Source: a bacterium (GTDB lineage: Bacteria > Spirochaetota > UBA4802 > UBA5550). From it: a stretch of DNA of 33,334 nucleotides. The position numbers and the translations under genes were made by a program. Position 1 is the first letter of the stretch. The number at the start of each line of letters is the position of its first letter. Below the pieces are notes generated by a model. That model saw only the letters and a program-made list of their open reading frames with translations, was not told the origin of the DNA and searched no databases. Positions 24,258-30,434 of the stretch are shown piece after piece. The stretch covers positions 1-33,334 of the forward strand of contig JAAENB010000182.1 in the NCBI GenBank assembly GCA_024224995.1, written 5' to 3'.

Positions 24258-25348
24258 TCCTTTTTAATTGAGTTAAATATTCTCTGGTGTTCGTTGATAA
24301 TTGCTCCCAGGTCCTGGTAATATTCTCCTCGTTTGAGTTCTTCGGGAGAGGGGAGAAGGACCGGGTTGTTAATGAGTTCCGGGGGCATATGCGCTTCGCT
24401 TCCCTGAACCACTGTAGCGGAATATAGTTTTGTTGCGGACCGGGCGGAGATTTCCGGTTTGAGCAGGAAATTGAGAAGCCGGTATGCGGCTTCCAGCCGC
24501 CTGGAATCACTGCTGATTGAAAAATGGGTTACCCAGAGATTGTATCCTTCCTCCGGTAGAATATACTTGAGGTGTTTTTGCTTACTCGCTTTTTCCAGGT
24601 AGGTGGCGTTATACATCTGTGCTATCCATTTTTCCTCTTTCAGTATTTTATCCATGGCGCTAATGTAATCGTCAAAAAGGATCCTGTTTTTTTTCAAACC
24701 CAGTCCCCTGTTTCCGGCAGTTTCCAATTCCGCAATATCTTTTGTGTTTAAGGAGAAACCCGAATAGTTCAGAAGAACGGACATCGCTTCCCGGAGATCA
24801 TCCAGAACAATAGCCTTGCCGCTGTATTTTTTATTCCAGAGAATTCCCCAGCTGTTTACCGGTTCTTTTACAAACCGGGTGTTAATAACCAGTCCCGTTG
24901 TACCCCAGTGGTAGGGAATCGCGTACTGCGCCAGGTTTTTACTGTAAGCGTAGAAGAAGCTCATTCTAAATTGTTTTTTTATATATTTGCTGTTTGGGAT
25001 TTTGTTAAAATCGAGTTTACGGATTAGTTTCAGTTTTTTCAGAAGCGGGGTCATGCCATCGTCCACGCCAATAAGATCATAGCTGTCCGGGTTTGACTGG
25101 ATTTCCGCTATTGCCTGGTTTGCGGTGTCGAACTCTTTGAGAACAACGGTTATTCCTGTCTCTTTTTCGAAATCATTCAGAATTGAAATGTCGGTATAAT
25201 TTTTCCAGTTGTAGAAGACCAATTTTTTATTGTTTGCGTTAAAAGAGAACCGGTTTTCGGAGGTAACTATGGTATACAGAATAAATCCTGCTATGCCAAT
25301 CACGAAGACCGCGCTTAAGAGTACCGGTAATTTATATTTTTTTTTCAT
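24254..25348 (-). CDS. PotD/PotF-like polyamine-type ABC transporter substrate-binding protein
   Basis: 364 residues from the ATG used here. An upstream in-frame ATG (25381) lies inside the preceding reading frame, while AGGAG sits ten bases before this one. A hydrophobic N terminus (about 7-30) without a lipobox cysteine serves as a signal or anchor. The mature part begins LVFYNWKNYTDISILNDFEKETGI, the classic PotD opening, and ends with a helical C-terminal lobe. It would deliver spermidine/putrescine or a similar cation to an ABC importer. No permease or ATPase gene is nearby, so partners must be elsewhere. Its start overlaps the stop of the short reading frame at 25345-25506 as ATGA, so the two may be co-translated. 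Confidence 0.88.
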   Translation of the reverse strand: MKKKYKLPVLLSAVFVIGIAGFILYTIVTSENRFSFNANNKKLVFYNWKNYTDISILNDFEKETGITVVLKEFDTANQAIAEIQSNPDSYDLIGVDDGMTPLLKKLKLIRKLDFNKIPNSKYIKKQFRMSFFYAYSKNLAQYAIPYHWGTTGLVINTRFVKEPVNSWGILWNKKYSGKAIVLDDLREAMSVLLNYSGFSLNTKDIAELETAGNRGLGLKKNRILFDDYISAMDKILKEEKWIAQMYNATYLEKASKQKHLKYILPEEGYNLWVTHFSISSDSRRLEAAYRLLNFLLKPEISARSATKLYSATVVQGSEAHMPPELINNPVLLPSPEELKRGEYYQDLGAIINEHQRIFNSIKKD

Positions 25349-25506
25349 GCAAAAAGCTCTCCTGTATCTGCTGCCTCGCAAAGATAATCAACAAATTGTT
25401 TTGCCGTTCTTCCCGATCTTACGTTTTGTGATAATTCCCATTGCAGCGCTTTTTTCTTAAGATCCTCATATGGGTTTGTTCGGCCACCTTTCTCAACTGG
25501 AGCCAG
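25345..25506 (-). CDS. Hidden short reading frame upstream of the PotD-like gene, start uncertain
   Basis: 53 residues if translation starts at CTG (25506). The frame has no ATG, GTG or TTG, and TAA blocks it three codons upstream of the CTG. The peptide (APVEKGGRTNPYEDLKKK, then LQWELSQNVRSGRTAKQ and FVDYLCEAADTGELFA) has natural protein composition and ends in TGA overlapping the PotD ATG as ATGA. A near-consensus promoter lies 15 bases upstream (25521-25549). Either it is a real short gene with a non-standard start, perhaps nearly leaderless, or a gene that lost its start. I do not recognise the family. Confidence 0.55.
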   Translation of the reverse strand: MAPVEKGGRTNPYEDLKKKALQWELSQNVRSGRTAKQFVDYLCEAADTGELFA

Positions 25507-25520
25507 TTCCGGTTATAAAT

Positions 25521-25549
25521 AGGATAAACGCTGAAAAAAATCGTGTCAA
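25521..25549 (-). promoter_or_regulatory. Near-consensus promoter upstream of the short frame and PotD-like gene
   Basis: Read on the minus strand: TTGACA (25549-25544), exactly 17 bases, TATCCT (25526-25521). Transcription would begin near 25513, only a few bases before the CTG of the short frame. Confidence 0.7.
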
Positions 25550-25583
25550 GGAATAATTATATTATTGATTTGTCGGCAGGTGG

Positions 25584-25615
25584 ATGAAAGCGAGGTTATA
25601 GAACCTCGCTTTCAT
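25584..25615. terminator. 14-bp perfect hairpin, probable terminator of a decayed gene
   Basis: ATGAAAGCGAGGTT (25584-25597), loop ATAG, then AACCTCGCTTTCAT (25602-25615). A small hairpin, CCGG-TTTAAG-CCGG (25622-25635), lies next to it. Both are downstream of the minus-strand remnant 25645-25893. No long T tract follows. Confidence 0.5.
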
Positions 25616-25644
25616 GCTTCTCCGGTTTAAGCCGGAAAAATTTC

Positions 25645-25893
25645 TTAATCTTGTGTTACGTATGTACTATAGTCTCCTAAATGAATCGTATAGGATTCTC
25701 CGTCTTCAAAGGGACCGGTAGAGCCAAGGGGGTACCAGCTGCCGTTGGCTTCACCTTTAATGTATATGGTTTGTGTTCCCGCGTCTATTTCTTTATATCC
25801 TGATGTCGCACCTATGGCAAGAGGACCGTAGGTTGTATTGGCAGCTTTGGTATCATATAAATAATGGGGGCGGTTTTCCGAATCTCCGTTTTT
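25645..25893 (-). pseudogene. C-terminal remnant of a DUF4397-like protein
   Basis: 82 open codons before a TAA read with convincing protein composition: NRPHYLYDTKAANTTYGPL, GYKEIDAGTQTIYIKGEANG, FEDGESYTIHLGDYST. The repeated Y-x-x-hydrophobic-x-x-G rhythm with a closing YTIHLGD resembles DUF4397/beta-sandwich domains of exported proteins. There is no start codon inside the frame. A TAA next to a run of seven A (25888-25896) interrupts it, and upstream translation soon meets more stops. I read it as the tail of a truncated or frameshifted exported protein gene. Confidence 0.55.
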
Positions 25894-25958
25894 TTAGTAT
25901 GATGATACTATAGAGGTTTTTTCTCGTGGAAGTTAGAATCTGTAAAGAAATATATTTG

Positions 25959-25992
25959 AAAAGTGTGGGGACAAATCTGTCCCCACACTTTT
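25959..25992 (-). terminator. Terminator of the H1-tailed protein gene
   Basis: AAAAGTGTGGGGACA (25959-25973), loop AATC, TGTCCCCACACTTTT (25978-25992), 15 bp perfect. On the minus strand the stem starts at the last base of the TAA stop codon and ends in a T run. The flanking A/T tracts make it bidirectional. Confidence 0.85.
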
Positions 25993-26519
25993 TATGATTT
26001 TACTTTATATCGCTTCACTATTCCTTTATACATGGTGGCTAAGGCCTGGTCGTTTGGGCTGTCGATGTCCGTATCACGGAGAACATCGGGCCTGTTTTTG
26101 TCGAACCAGGTGAATAAACGGTTGGACGCGTCTTTATCGTCTTGCGCGGCATGGCAGAGTTTTACCAGTTTTCTCATCTCTTCAAGGGAGAAAAAATTTC
26201 TGGCCCTGCCGATAACGAGAATGAAGCTGCTGCCGTCATCTGCCTCTTTTACTTCCATTTTGGATTTATCGGCCTGGGGGAGCTGGGAGCCCAGGGGACC
26301 GGAGAGCCCTTTCTTTTGTTTCTCATTGTTTAATTTACTCACCTGCATATTGTACTGTAGTACCTGGGCCTGCCGGATGAGGTAAAGAAGCCCTTCTTCG
26401 TTAAGATCTTTTATAATGGTCTTGAGCTGCTTTTGCAGTTCAGCAACCTGGGGGTTTGCTTTTGCAGCGGTCTTCTTTGCTGCGGTTTTCTTCTTCGCCG
26501 ATGTTTTTTTTGCTGCCAT
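25992..26519 (-). CDS. Conserved protein with histone-H1-like Lys/Ala N-terminal tail
   Basis: 175 residues. The first ~21 are a Lys/Ala tail (AAKKTSAKKKTAAKKTAAK) of the type that binds nucleic acid in eukaryotic H1 and bacterial H1-like proteins. The rest is a soluble domain without a named motif that I recall: LNEEGLLYLIRQAQVLQYNM (about 40-59), then SSFILVIGRARNFFSLEEMRKLVKLCHAA (about 97-125). Proteins with this body occur widely in spirochaetes in my memory, and this is part of the basis for the suggested phylum. It probably acts in the cytoplasm or nucleoid. AAAGGAG precedes the ATG. It is monocistronic, ending in a strong terminator. Confidence 0.8.
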   Translation of the reverse strand: MAAKKTSAKKKTAAKKTAAKANPQVAELQKQLKTIIKDLNEEGLLYLIRQAQVLQYNMQVSKLNNEKQKKGLSGPLGSQLPQADKSKMEVKEADDGSSFILVIGRARNFFSLEEMRKLVKLCHAAQDDKDASNRLFTWFDKNRPDVLRDTDIDSPNDQALATMYKGIVKRYKVKS

Positions 26520-26595
26520 GGATAGTCTCCTTTATAAAAAAAAGTTTAAATACTTCGATCCTGCGGGCTTTTCTTTGCCTTTTATCTTTCGTCTT

Positions 26596-27078
26596 TTACC
26601 TTTCTCCTGTAATATAAGAAACAGTACCGGCAAAGCGTTTTTTCCAATAGCTGTTATTTACAGTGGTAATGGATACCTGCTTTCCGCTGCTGGGAGCGTG
26701 AATAAATTTCAATTCTCCCAGGTAGATCCCAACATGGGATATGCCGCTGCCCGTAATATTAAAAAAGAGCAGATCGCCAACTTCTGCCTCAGAAAATTTA
26801 ATTTTTTTCCCTCGCTCGTATTGCGCACCGGAACTTCGCGGTAATTGTATACCATTTTGAGCGTATACGTAAAGCACAAAACCGGAACAGTCAAAGCCCA
26901 CGGTGGAATTCCCCCCATAGGAATAATCAGTACCCAGGTGATTTTTGGCAGTATGGGCGATCTTTTTTCTTACTGTTTGGGCGGTATGGGATTTATCCGA
27001 TTTATAAGCCCCGATAATCAGCATGGAAAATAACAGCACTATTATGAAGGCTATAATTGCTTTAATCTTTGCTTTCAT
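26596..27078 (-). CDS. NlpC/P60-family cell-wall hydrolase
   Basis: 160 residues. After an export signal or anchor (about 4-24) comes a complete NlpC/P60 domain with the catalytic triad C64 (GFDCSGF), H115 (SHVGIYL) and H127 (FIHAPSSG). Such enzymes cut the D-gamma-glutamyl to meso-diaminopimelate bond in peptidoglycan stem peptides in the periplasm. The domain is minimal, without LysM or SH3b targeting modules. GAGGAG before the ATG and a near-consensus promoter at 27122-27150 support the start. It is transcribed alone. Confidence 0.93.
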   Translation of the reverse strand: MKAKIKAIIAFIIVLLFSMLIIGAYKSDKSHTAQTVRKKIAHTAKNHLGTDYSYGGNSTVGFDCSGFVLYVYAQNGIQLPRSSGAQYERGKKIKFSEAEVGDLLFFNITGSGISHVGIYLGELKFIHAPSSGKQVSITTVNNSYWKKRFAGTVSYITGER

Positions 27079-27121
27079 TTTTGACTCCTCATTACACCCG
27101 GTTCCGGAAATGCATCATAAT

Positions 27122-27150
27122 AGTATACAAAAAAAAAGGGCCGACGTCAA
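27122..27150 (-). promoter_or_regulatory. Promoter of the NlpC/P60 gene
   Basis: Minus strand: TTGACG (27150-27145), a 17-base spacer containing ten T, TATACT (27127-27122). It lies about 45 bases before the start codon. Confidence 0.7.
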
Positions 27151-27196
27151 TATTAATTGCAATTAATTGTAATAATGTTTGTATTGGCTTTTTTGC

Positions 27197-27225
27197 TTGA
27201 TTTATTCTCAAATGTTTTATATTAT
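27197..27225 (+). promoter_or_regulatory. Candidate promoter of the astacin-like gene
   Basis: TTGATT (27197-27202), 17 bases, TATTAT (27220-27225). A TATAAT (27233-27238) also lies nearby. The leader of about 80 bases holds an AAAGGAG (27252-27258) not followed by a usable start, and a mini frame MKKV at 27290-27304. Confidence 0.5.
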
Positions 27226-27313
27226 TATATCGTATAATAGATACCGGGTAGAAAGGAGCTGACGGTTCTTCCTGGTTCTGTATATAAAAATGAAAAAAGT
27301 GTGATTAAGATCA

Positions 27314-28000
27314 ATGAGTTTATATAAACATATATCGGCATTTATTATTATATTCGTGATGAGTACATCCCTGTTTGGGTGCATGTATGACTTTACCATC
27401 GGGCTCTGGGAAGACGGTATTATTCCCTTTTTTCTCTCCGGAGATTTTAACAGTGAAGACGAGGATTATATCAAAGAGGCAATGGATGTCTGGGAAGCGA
27501 ATTGCGGTGTTCGGTTTGAACAGGTAACTCCCAGCGGCAACGCGTACCAGATAATTTTTGTAAACGAAAATCGCTGGTCTTCTTCCATAGGAGAGAACAA
27601 TGCCAAATGCCATATGATCTTTGGGAACGGCAGTGACCCGCTTGAGCATATTATTCATGAGCTTGGCCACTGTTTGGGCCTGCTCCATGAACACCAGAGA
27701 CCCGACAGGGACCAGTACATAAATGTCTACTGGGATTTAATATATGACGTGTATGAGCATAATTTTGAGATAATAGACAATCCGCTGTATGTAGAACAGG
27801 ATTATATTTATGATTATCAATCAATAATGCATTACCCTGAGCAGAGTTTTGGGATTTTTAATGCCGTAACCATTGAAGCAAAAGATAGTAGTGATATTTC
27901 CCGTATTGGGACTACAACTGAAACGGATATTGCCAAGGCTAAGGAAATATATGGCTCCCCGCTAGAACATCCCGGTTATTGTTACCGTTTTTGCGATTAA
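27314..28000 (+). CDS. Astacin-like (M12A) metalloprotease, probable lipoprotein
   Basis: 228 residues. The signal peptide ends in a lipobox, SLFGC, with C23 as the probable lipidation site. The catalytic centre is HELGHCLGLLHEHQRPDRD (115-133), the extended zinc signature of astacins with H115, H119 and H125 as ligands and E116 as the base. SIMHYP (170-175) supplies the Met-turn and its tyrosine. The domain is of minimal size with no recognised C-terminal modules. I see no separate propeptide beyond about 20 residues after C23, so activation may be unusual. A lipoprotein could sit on the periplasmic or outer face. The ribosome-binding site is weak. The gene stands alone before the porin operon. 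Confidence 0.9.
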   Translation: MSLYKHISAFIIIFVMSTSLFGCMYDFTIGLWEDGIIPFFLSGDFNSEDEDYIKEAMDVWEANCGVRFEQVTPSGNAYQIIFVNENRWSSSIGENNAKCHMIFGNGSDPLEHIIHELGHCLGLLHEHQRPDRDQYINVYWDLIYDVYEHNFEIIDNPLYVEQDYIYDYQSIMHYPEQSFGIFNAVTIEAKDSSDISRIGTTTETDIAKAKEIYGSPLEHPGYCYRFCD

Positions 28001-28071
28001 CTGCCGATTAATAGCTAATTGCTCTTTATACGAGCACATTCAACTGTAAAACGCCTGTTTTTATTTTTTTA

Positions 28072-28099
28072 TTGACTTCTTTAAAAAAAAAGATATTCT
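28072..28099 (+). promoter_or_regulatory. Candidate promoter of the porin-cytochrome-kinase operon
   Basis: TTGACT (28072-28077), 16 bases, TATTCT (28094-28099), about 45 bases upstream of the porin start. The spacer holds a run of nine A. A weak hairpin, TGCTC with GAGCA (28019-28035), separates it from the astacin gene. Confidence 0.45.
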
Positions 28100-28149
28100 T
28101 ATTCTAATATATTCAAATAAAGTACAACCTGGAACGCAGAGAAATTTTA

Positions 28150-29307
28150 ATGAATAAAAGATGGTCTGTTTCGATATTTATGCTGTTTTTCATGTTTTTT
28201 GCTTACGGAATCTCCGGTCCCATAATGGTGTATGGGCAGGCCGGCGGCGGGGAAAATAAGGCTCCCCGGAGCCGGGAGGAGATGGAAAAAGATATCGATG
28301 AGCTGCACAAACGGCTCGATGAATTGAACGAAAAAGTTGACGATATTAGTGCCTTAAAGATCAGCGGTTTCTTTGATGTAAGTCTTTCAAATTATAAAAA
28401 CAAACCGAATATTTTTTCCCTTGGCGATTTTGAGCTCGATATCCAGCACAGCTATAAAGAGAACTTTGAAGTGGCAGCGGCCCTGGTCTTTCACGAAGGA
28501 GCTGAGCTCAAAGTAGGATTTATCGACTATCATATATTTGGCGGATCTATCTCTCCCCGGGACAAGCTGTTTGTTGAAAAGGGGCTTCATATCCAGATTG
28601 GCAAGTTTGATGTGCCCGTGGGCAATGACTGGCAGCATATTACCGCTATTAGCCGGGTAACCGTAACCGCGCCCTTAACAACAGAGAAGATCATGGGCGG
28701 CGGCTATAATGATACGGGCCTGCGGATCATGGCCAACTTTGTCGCGTTTAATGCCACCTTCTACCTGCTTCACGGCCTTGAAGAAAAATATTCCTACGGC
28801 GGAAATTCTCTGGGCGGCAGGATCGGGTTTACTCCTTTTAGTAATCCTTATATGCTGCGGGCAAGAGAAAGTTCAATATTTGAGGTGGGAGCTTCGTATA
28901 TATATGATATCGACCGGGAAGGGAACCACGCGGAATCCGTTCTTGCCTTTGACGCGGAGAGCAAGCTTGGCCCGCTGAATCTCCGTGGGGAGTACTATAA
29001 ACGGGACAGGACACTGGGGGTATATTATACCGGGTTCCAGGTTACGGGAACAGTCGATTTTGGAAATATTGGCCCTGTGGGGCTGCTTCTTTTTACCCGG
29101 TATGGTTATTTTAATATGGATGTCAAAGAAATCGCGACCGACAGGGAATCGTTAATGAGGATTACCGGCGGTTTTAATTTAAATATTGTTAATATTCTGC
29201 ATTTTAAACTGGAGTATCAGCAGCACTTTAATGGAACGGCAAAATCCGTAGCGCATCAGTATTATAGTGAGCGCCTGGGCTATATCCAGCTGGTAATAAA
29301 ATTTTAA
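28150..29307 (+). CDS. Outer-membrane porin-like beta-barrel protein
   Basis: 385 residues. A signal peptide (about 1-30, ending near VYGQA) is followed by a short coiled coil (REEMEKDIDELHKRLDELNEK, about 42-62), as in porins that attach to peptidoglycan or trimerise. A long beta-rich domain follows with alternating strands (for example FEVAAALVFHEGAELKVGF, LGVYYTGFQVTGTVDF) and a terminal aromatic, IQLVIKF, the usual barrel-assembly signal. No named family is certain, and the substrate is unknown. The tetrahaem cytochrome gene follows after 14 bases. In the downstream cluster this protein could supply an outer-membrane conduit or pore (inference). The ribosome-binding site is weak (AGAGA). 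Confidence 0.8.
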   Translation: MNKRWSVSIFMLFFMFFAYGISGPIMVYGQAGGGENKAPRSREEMEKDIDELHKRLDELNEKVDDISALKISGFFDVSLSNYKNKPNIFSLGDFELDIQHSYKENFEVAAALVFHEGAELKVGFIDYHIFGGSISPRDKLFVEKGLHIQIGKFDVPVGNDWQHITAISRVTVTAPLTTEKIMGGGYNDTGLRIMANFVAFNATFYLLHGLEEKYSYGGNSLGGRIGFTPFSNPYMLRARESSIFEVGASYIYDIDREGNHAESVLAFDAESKLGPLNLRGEYYKRDRTLGVYYTGFQVTGTVDFGNIGPVGLLLFTRYGYFNMDVKEIATDRESLMRITGGFNLNIVNILHFKLEYQQHFNGTAKSVAHQYYSERLGYIQLVIKF

Positions 29308-29321
29308 ATGAGGAAAAGATA

Positions 29322-29816
29322 ATGGTGAAAGGGGTTCGGATTCTTTTTTTTATAAGCACAATTCTGGTGCTGGTTTTATTCAAAGTATTTGCTGGTCCTG
29401 TAGATCCTGCTGATCCATTTGATGAAGATACATTAAAGATCATGCCCTTTGTCACGTCAAAATCGAGTTGTTATCAGTGCCATAAAAAATCGGAGAGAGA
29501 GAAACTGAAAGATCCCACCAGGACCTGTAAAAACATGTGTGAGACCTGTCATAAAAAGGATATTGAGAACCATCACCCCATAGGAGACAGGGTGAAATCA
29601 TCCATACAGGCAAAGATACGCAAAAGAATTCCTTTAAACAGCAGGAAAAGAGTGACCTGTTACTCATGCCATAATTTACACATAAACCGGTATGCCGCAA
29701 CACCGTGGAAAGCGGAAAGTCTTTTTGATAGTGTGTTTAAATCAAAAGACCGATATAAAACCTATTATTTGACAGTACGAAATAATGAGGGACAGCTCTG
29801 TAAAAAATGTCATTAA
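29322..29816 (+). CDS. Exported tetrahaem c-type cytochrome
   Basis: 164 residues. A signal peptide (about 1-24) is followed by four CxxCH haem-attachment sites at 50-54 (CYQCH), 73-77 (CETCH), 113-117 (CYSCH) and 160-164 (CKKCH). The last is at the very C terminus. The third, with an adjacent CYSCHNLH, resembles the doubled-CXXCH domain used in cytochromes of anaerobic electron transport. It should carry electrons in the periplasm; the partners are not known. GAGGAAAAG supports the ATG. It sits between the porin and the HAMP-like gene with gaps of 14 and 18 bases, so they form one transcript. Confidence 0.93.
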   Translation: MVKGVRILFFISTILVLVLFKVFAGPVDPADPFDEDTLKIMPFVTSKSSCYQCHKKSEREKLKDPTRTCKNMCETCHKKDIENHHPIGDRVKSSIQAKIRKRIPLNSRKRVTCYSCHNLHINRYAATPWKAESLFDSVFKSKDRYKTYYLTVRNNEGQLCKKCH

Positions 29817-29834
29817 GCAGTATGGAGAGGTATA

Positions 29835-30386
29835 ATGGAGAAGAAACGCAGGAGAAAAGTAGTTCTCATAAACAAAAAATTTCAGTATAAAATGATAGCG
29901 AAATTTATTGTCTTAAATATGGCAATAATGGTCCTGTTTGCCGTAGTGATCTTTTTTTTCATGGACAGTGAAATTGGAACAAGACTCAATGAGGCTCACA
30001 ACAAGTTCCGGGATGTGCGGTCGATGCTTATGCCCGTTGTTATAACTCTTTCTTGTCTGAACATACTGATCGCATCTATCGTTATCTGGGGTGTTGTTCT
30101 TTTTTCATCTCATAGGATTGCAGGTCCCTTGTACCGGTTTAAAGAAGAGCTTAAGAAAATATATCACCGGAATCTGAAACCAATAATCGGGATCAGGGAT
30201 GATGACCAGTTATATGAATGTTCCGCCGCTTTAAAAGAGATGTCTGAAGTTCTTTCAGGAGACCTGCAGCATATAAAACAGGCTGTTGCAGAGCTGAAGT
30301 CACTGGAAAAGAAAGGTTCTTCCAAAGAGCTCAAAAAGAAGATACAAGAAATTGATGAGATATTGGAGCAATATACATTTCAGTAG
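29835..30386 (+). CDS. HAMP-like membrane protein of the cytochrome operon
   Basis: 183 residues. Two membrane segments (about 22-44 and 66-88) flank a short periplasmic loop. Then comes SSHRIAGPLYRFKEELKKI (about 92-110), a signature I associate with small HAMP-type proteins encoded beside multihaem cytochromes, and a long coiled coil (about 115-180). No kinase or methyl-accepting domain is present, so it probably transmits a signal between periplasm and cytoplasm, or a partner such as the next-gene kinase, through its coiled coil. GGAGAGG supports the ATG. It is 48 bases from the kinase start. Confidence 0.78.
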   Translation: MEKKRRRKVVLINKKFQYKMIAKFIVLNMAIMVLFAVVIFFFMDSEIGTRLNEAHNKFRDVRSMLMPVVITLSCLNILIASIVIWGVVLFSSHRIAGPLYRFKEELKKIYHRNLKPIIGIRDDDQLYECSAALKEMSEVLSGDLQHIKQAVAELKSLEKKGSSKELKKKIQEIDEILEQYTFQ

Positions 30387-30434
30387 CATGTACTGTGGGA
30401 GTTGAATACCACCAGTAAAGGTTGACAGGGATAT

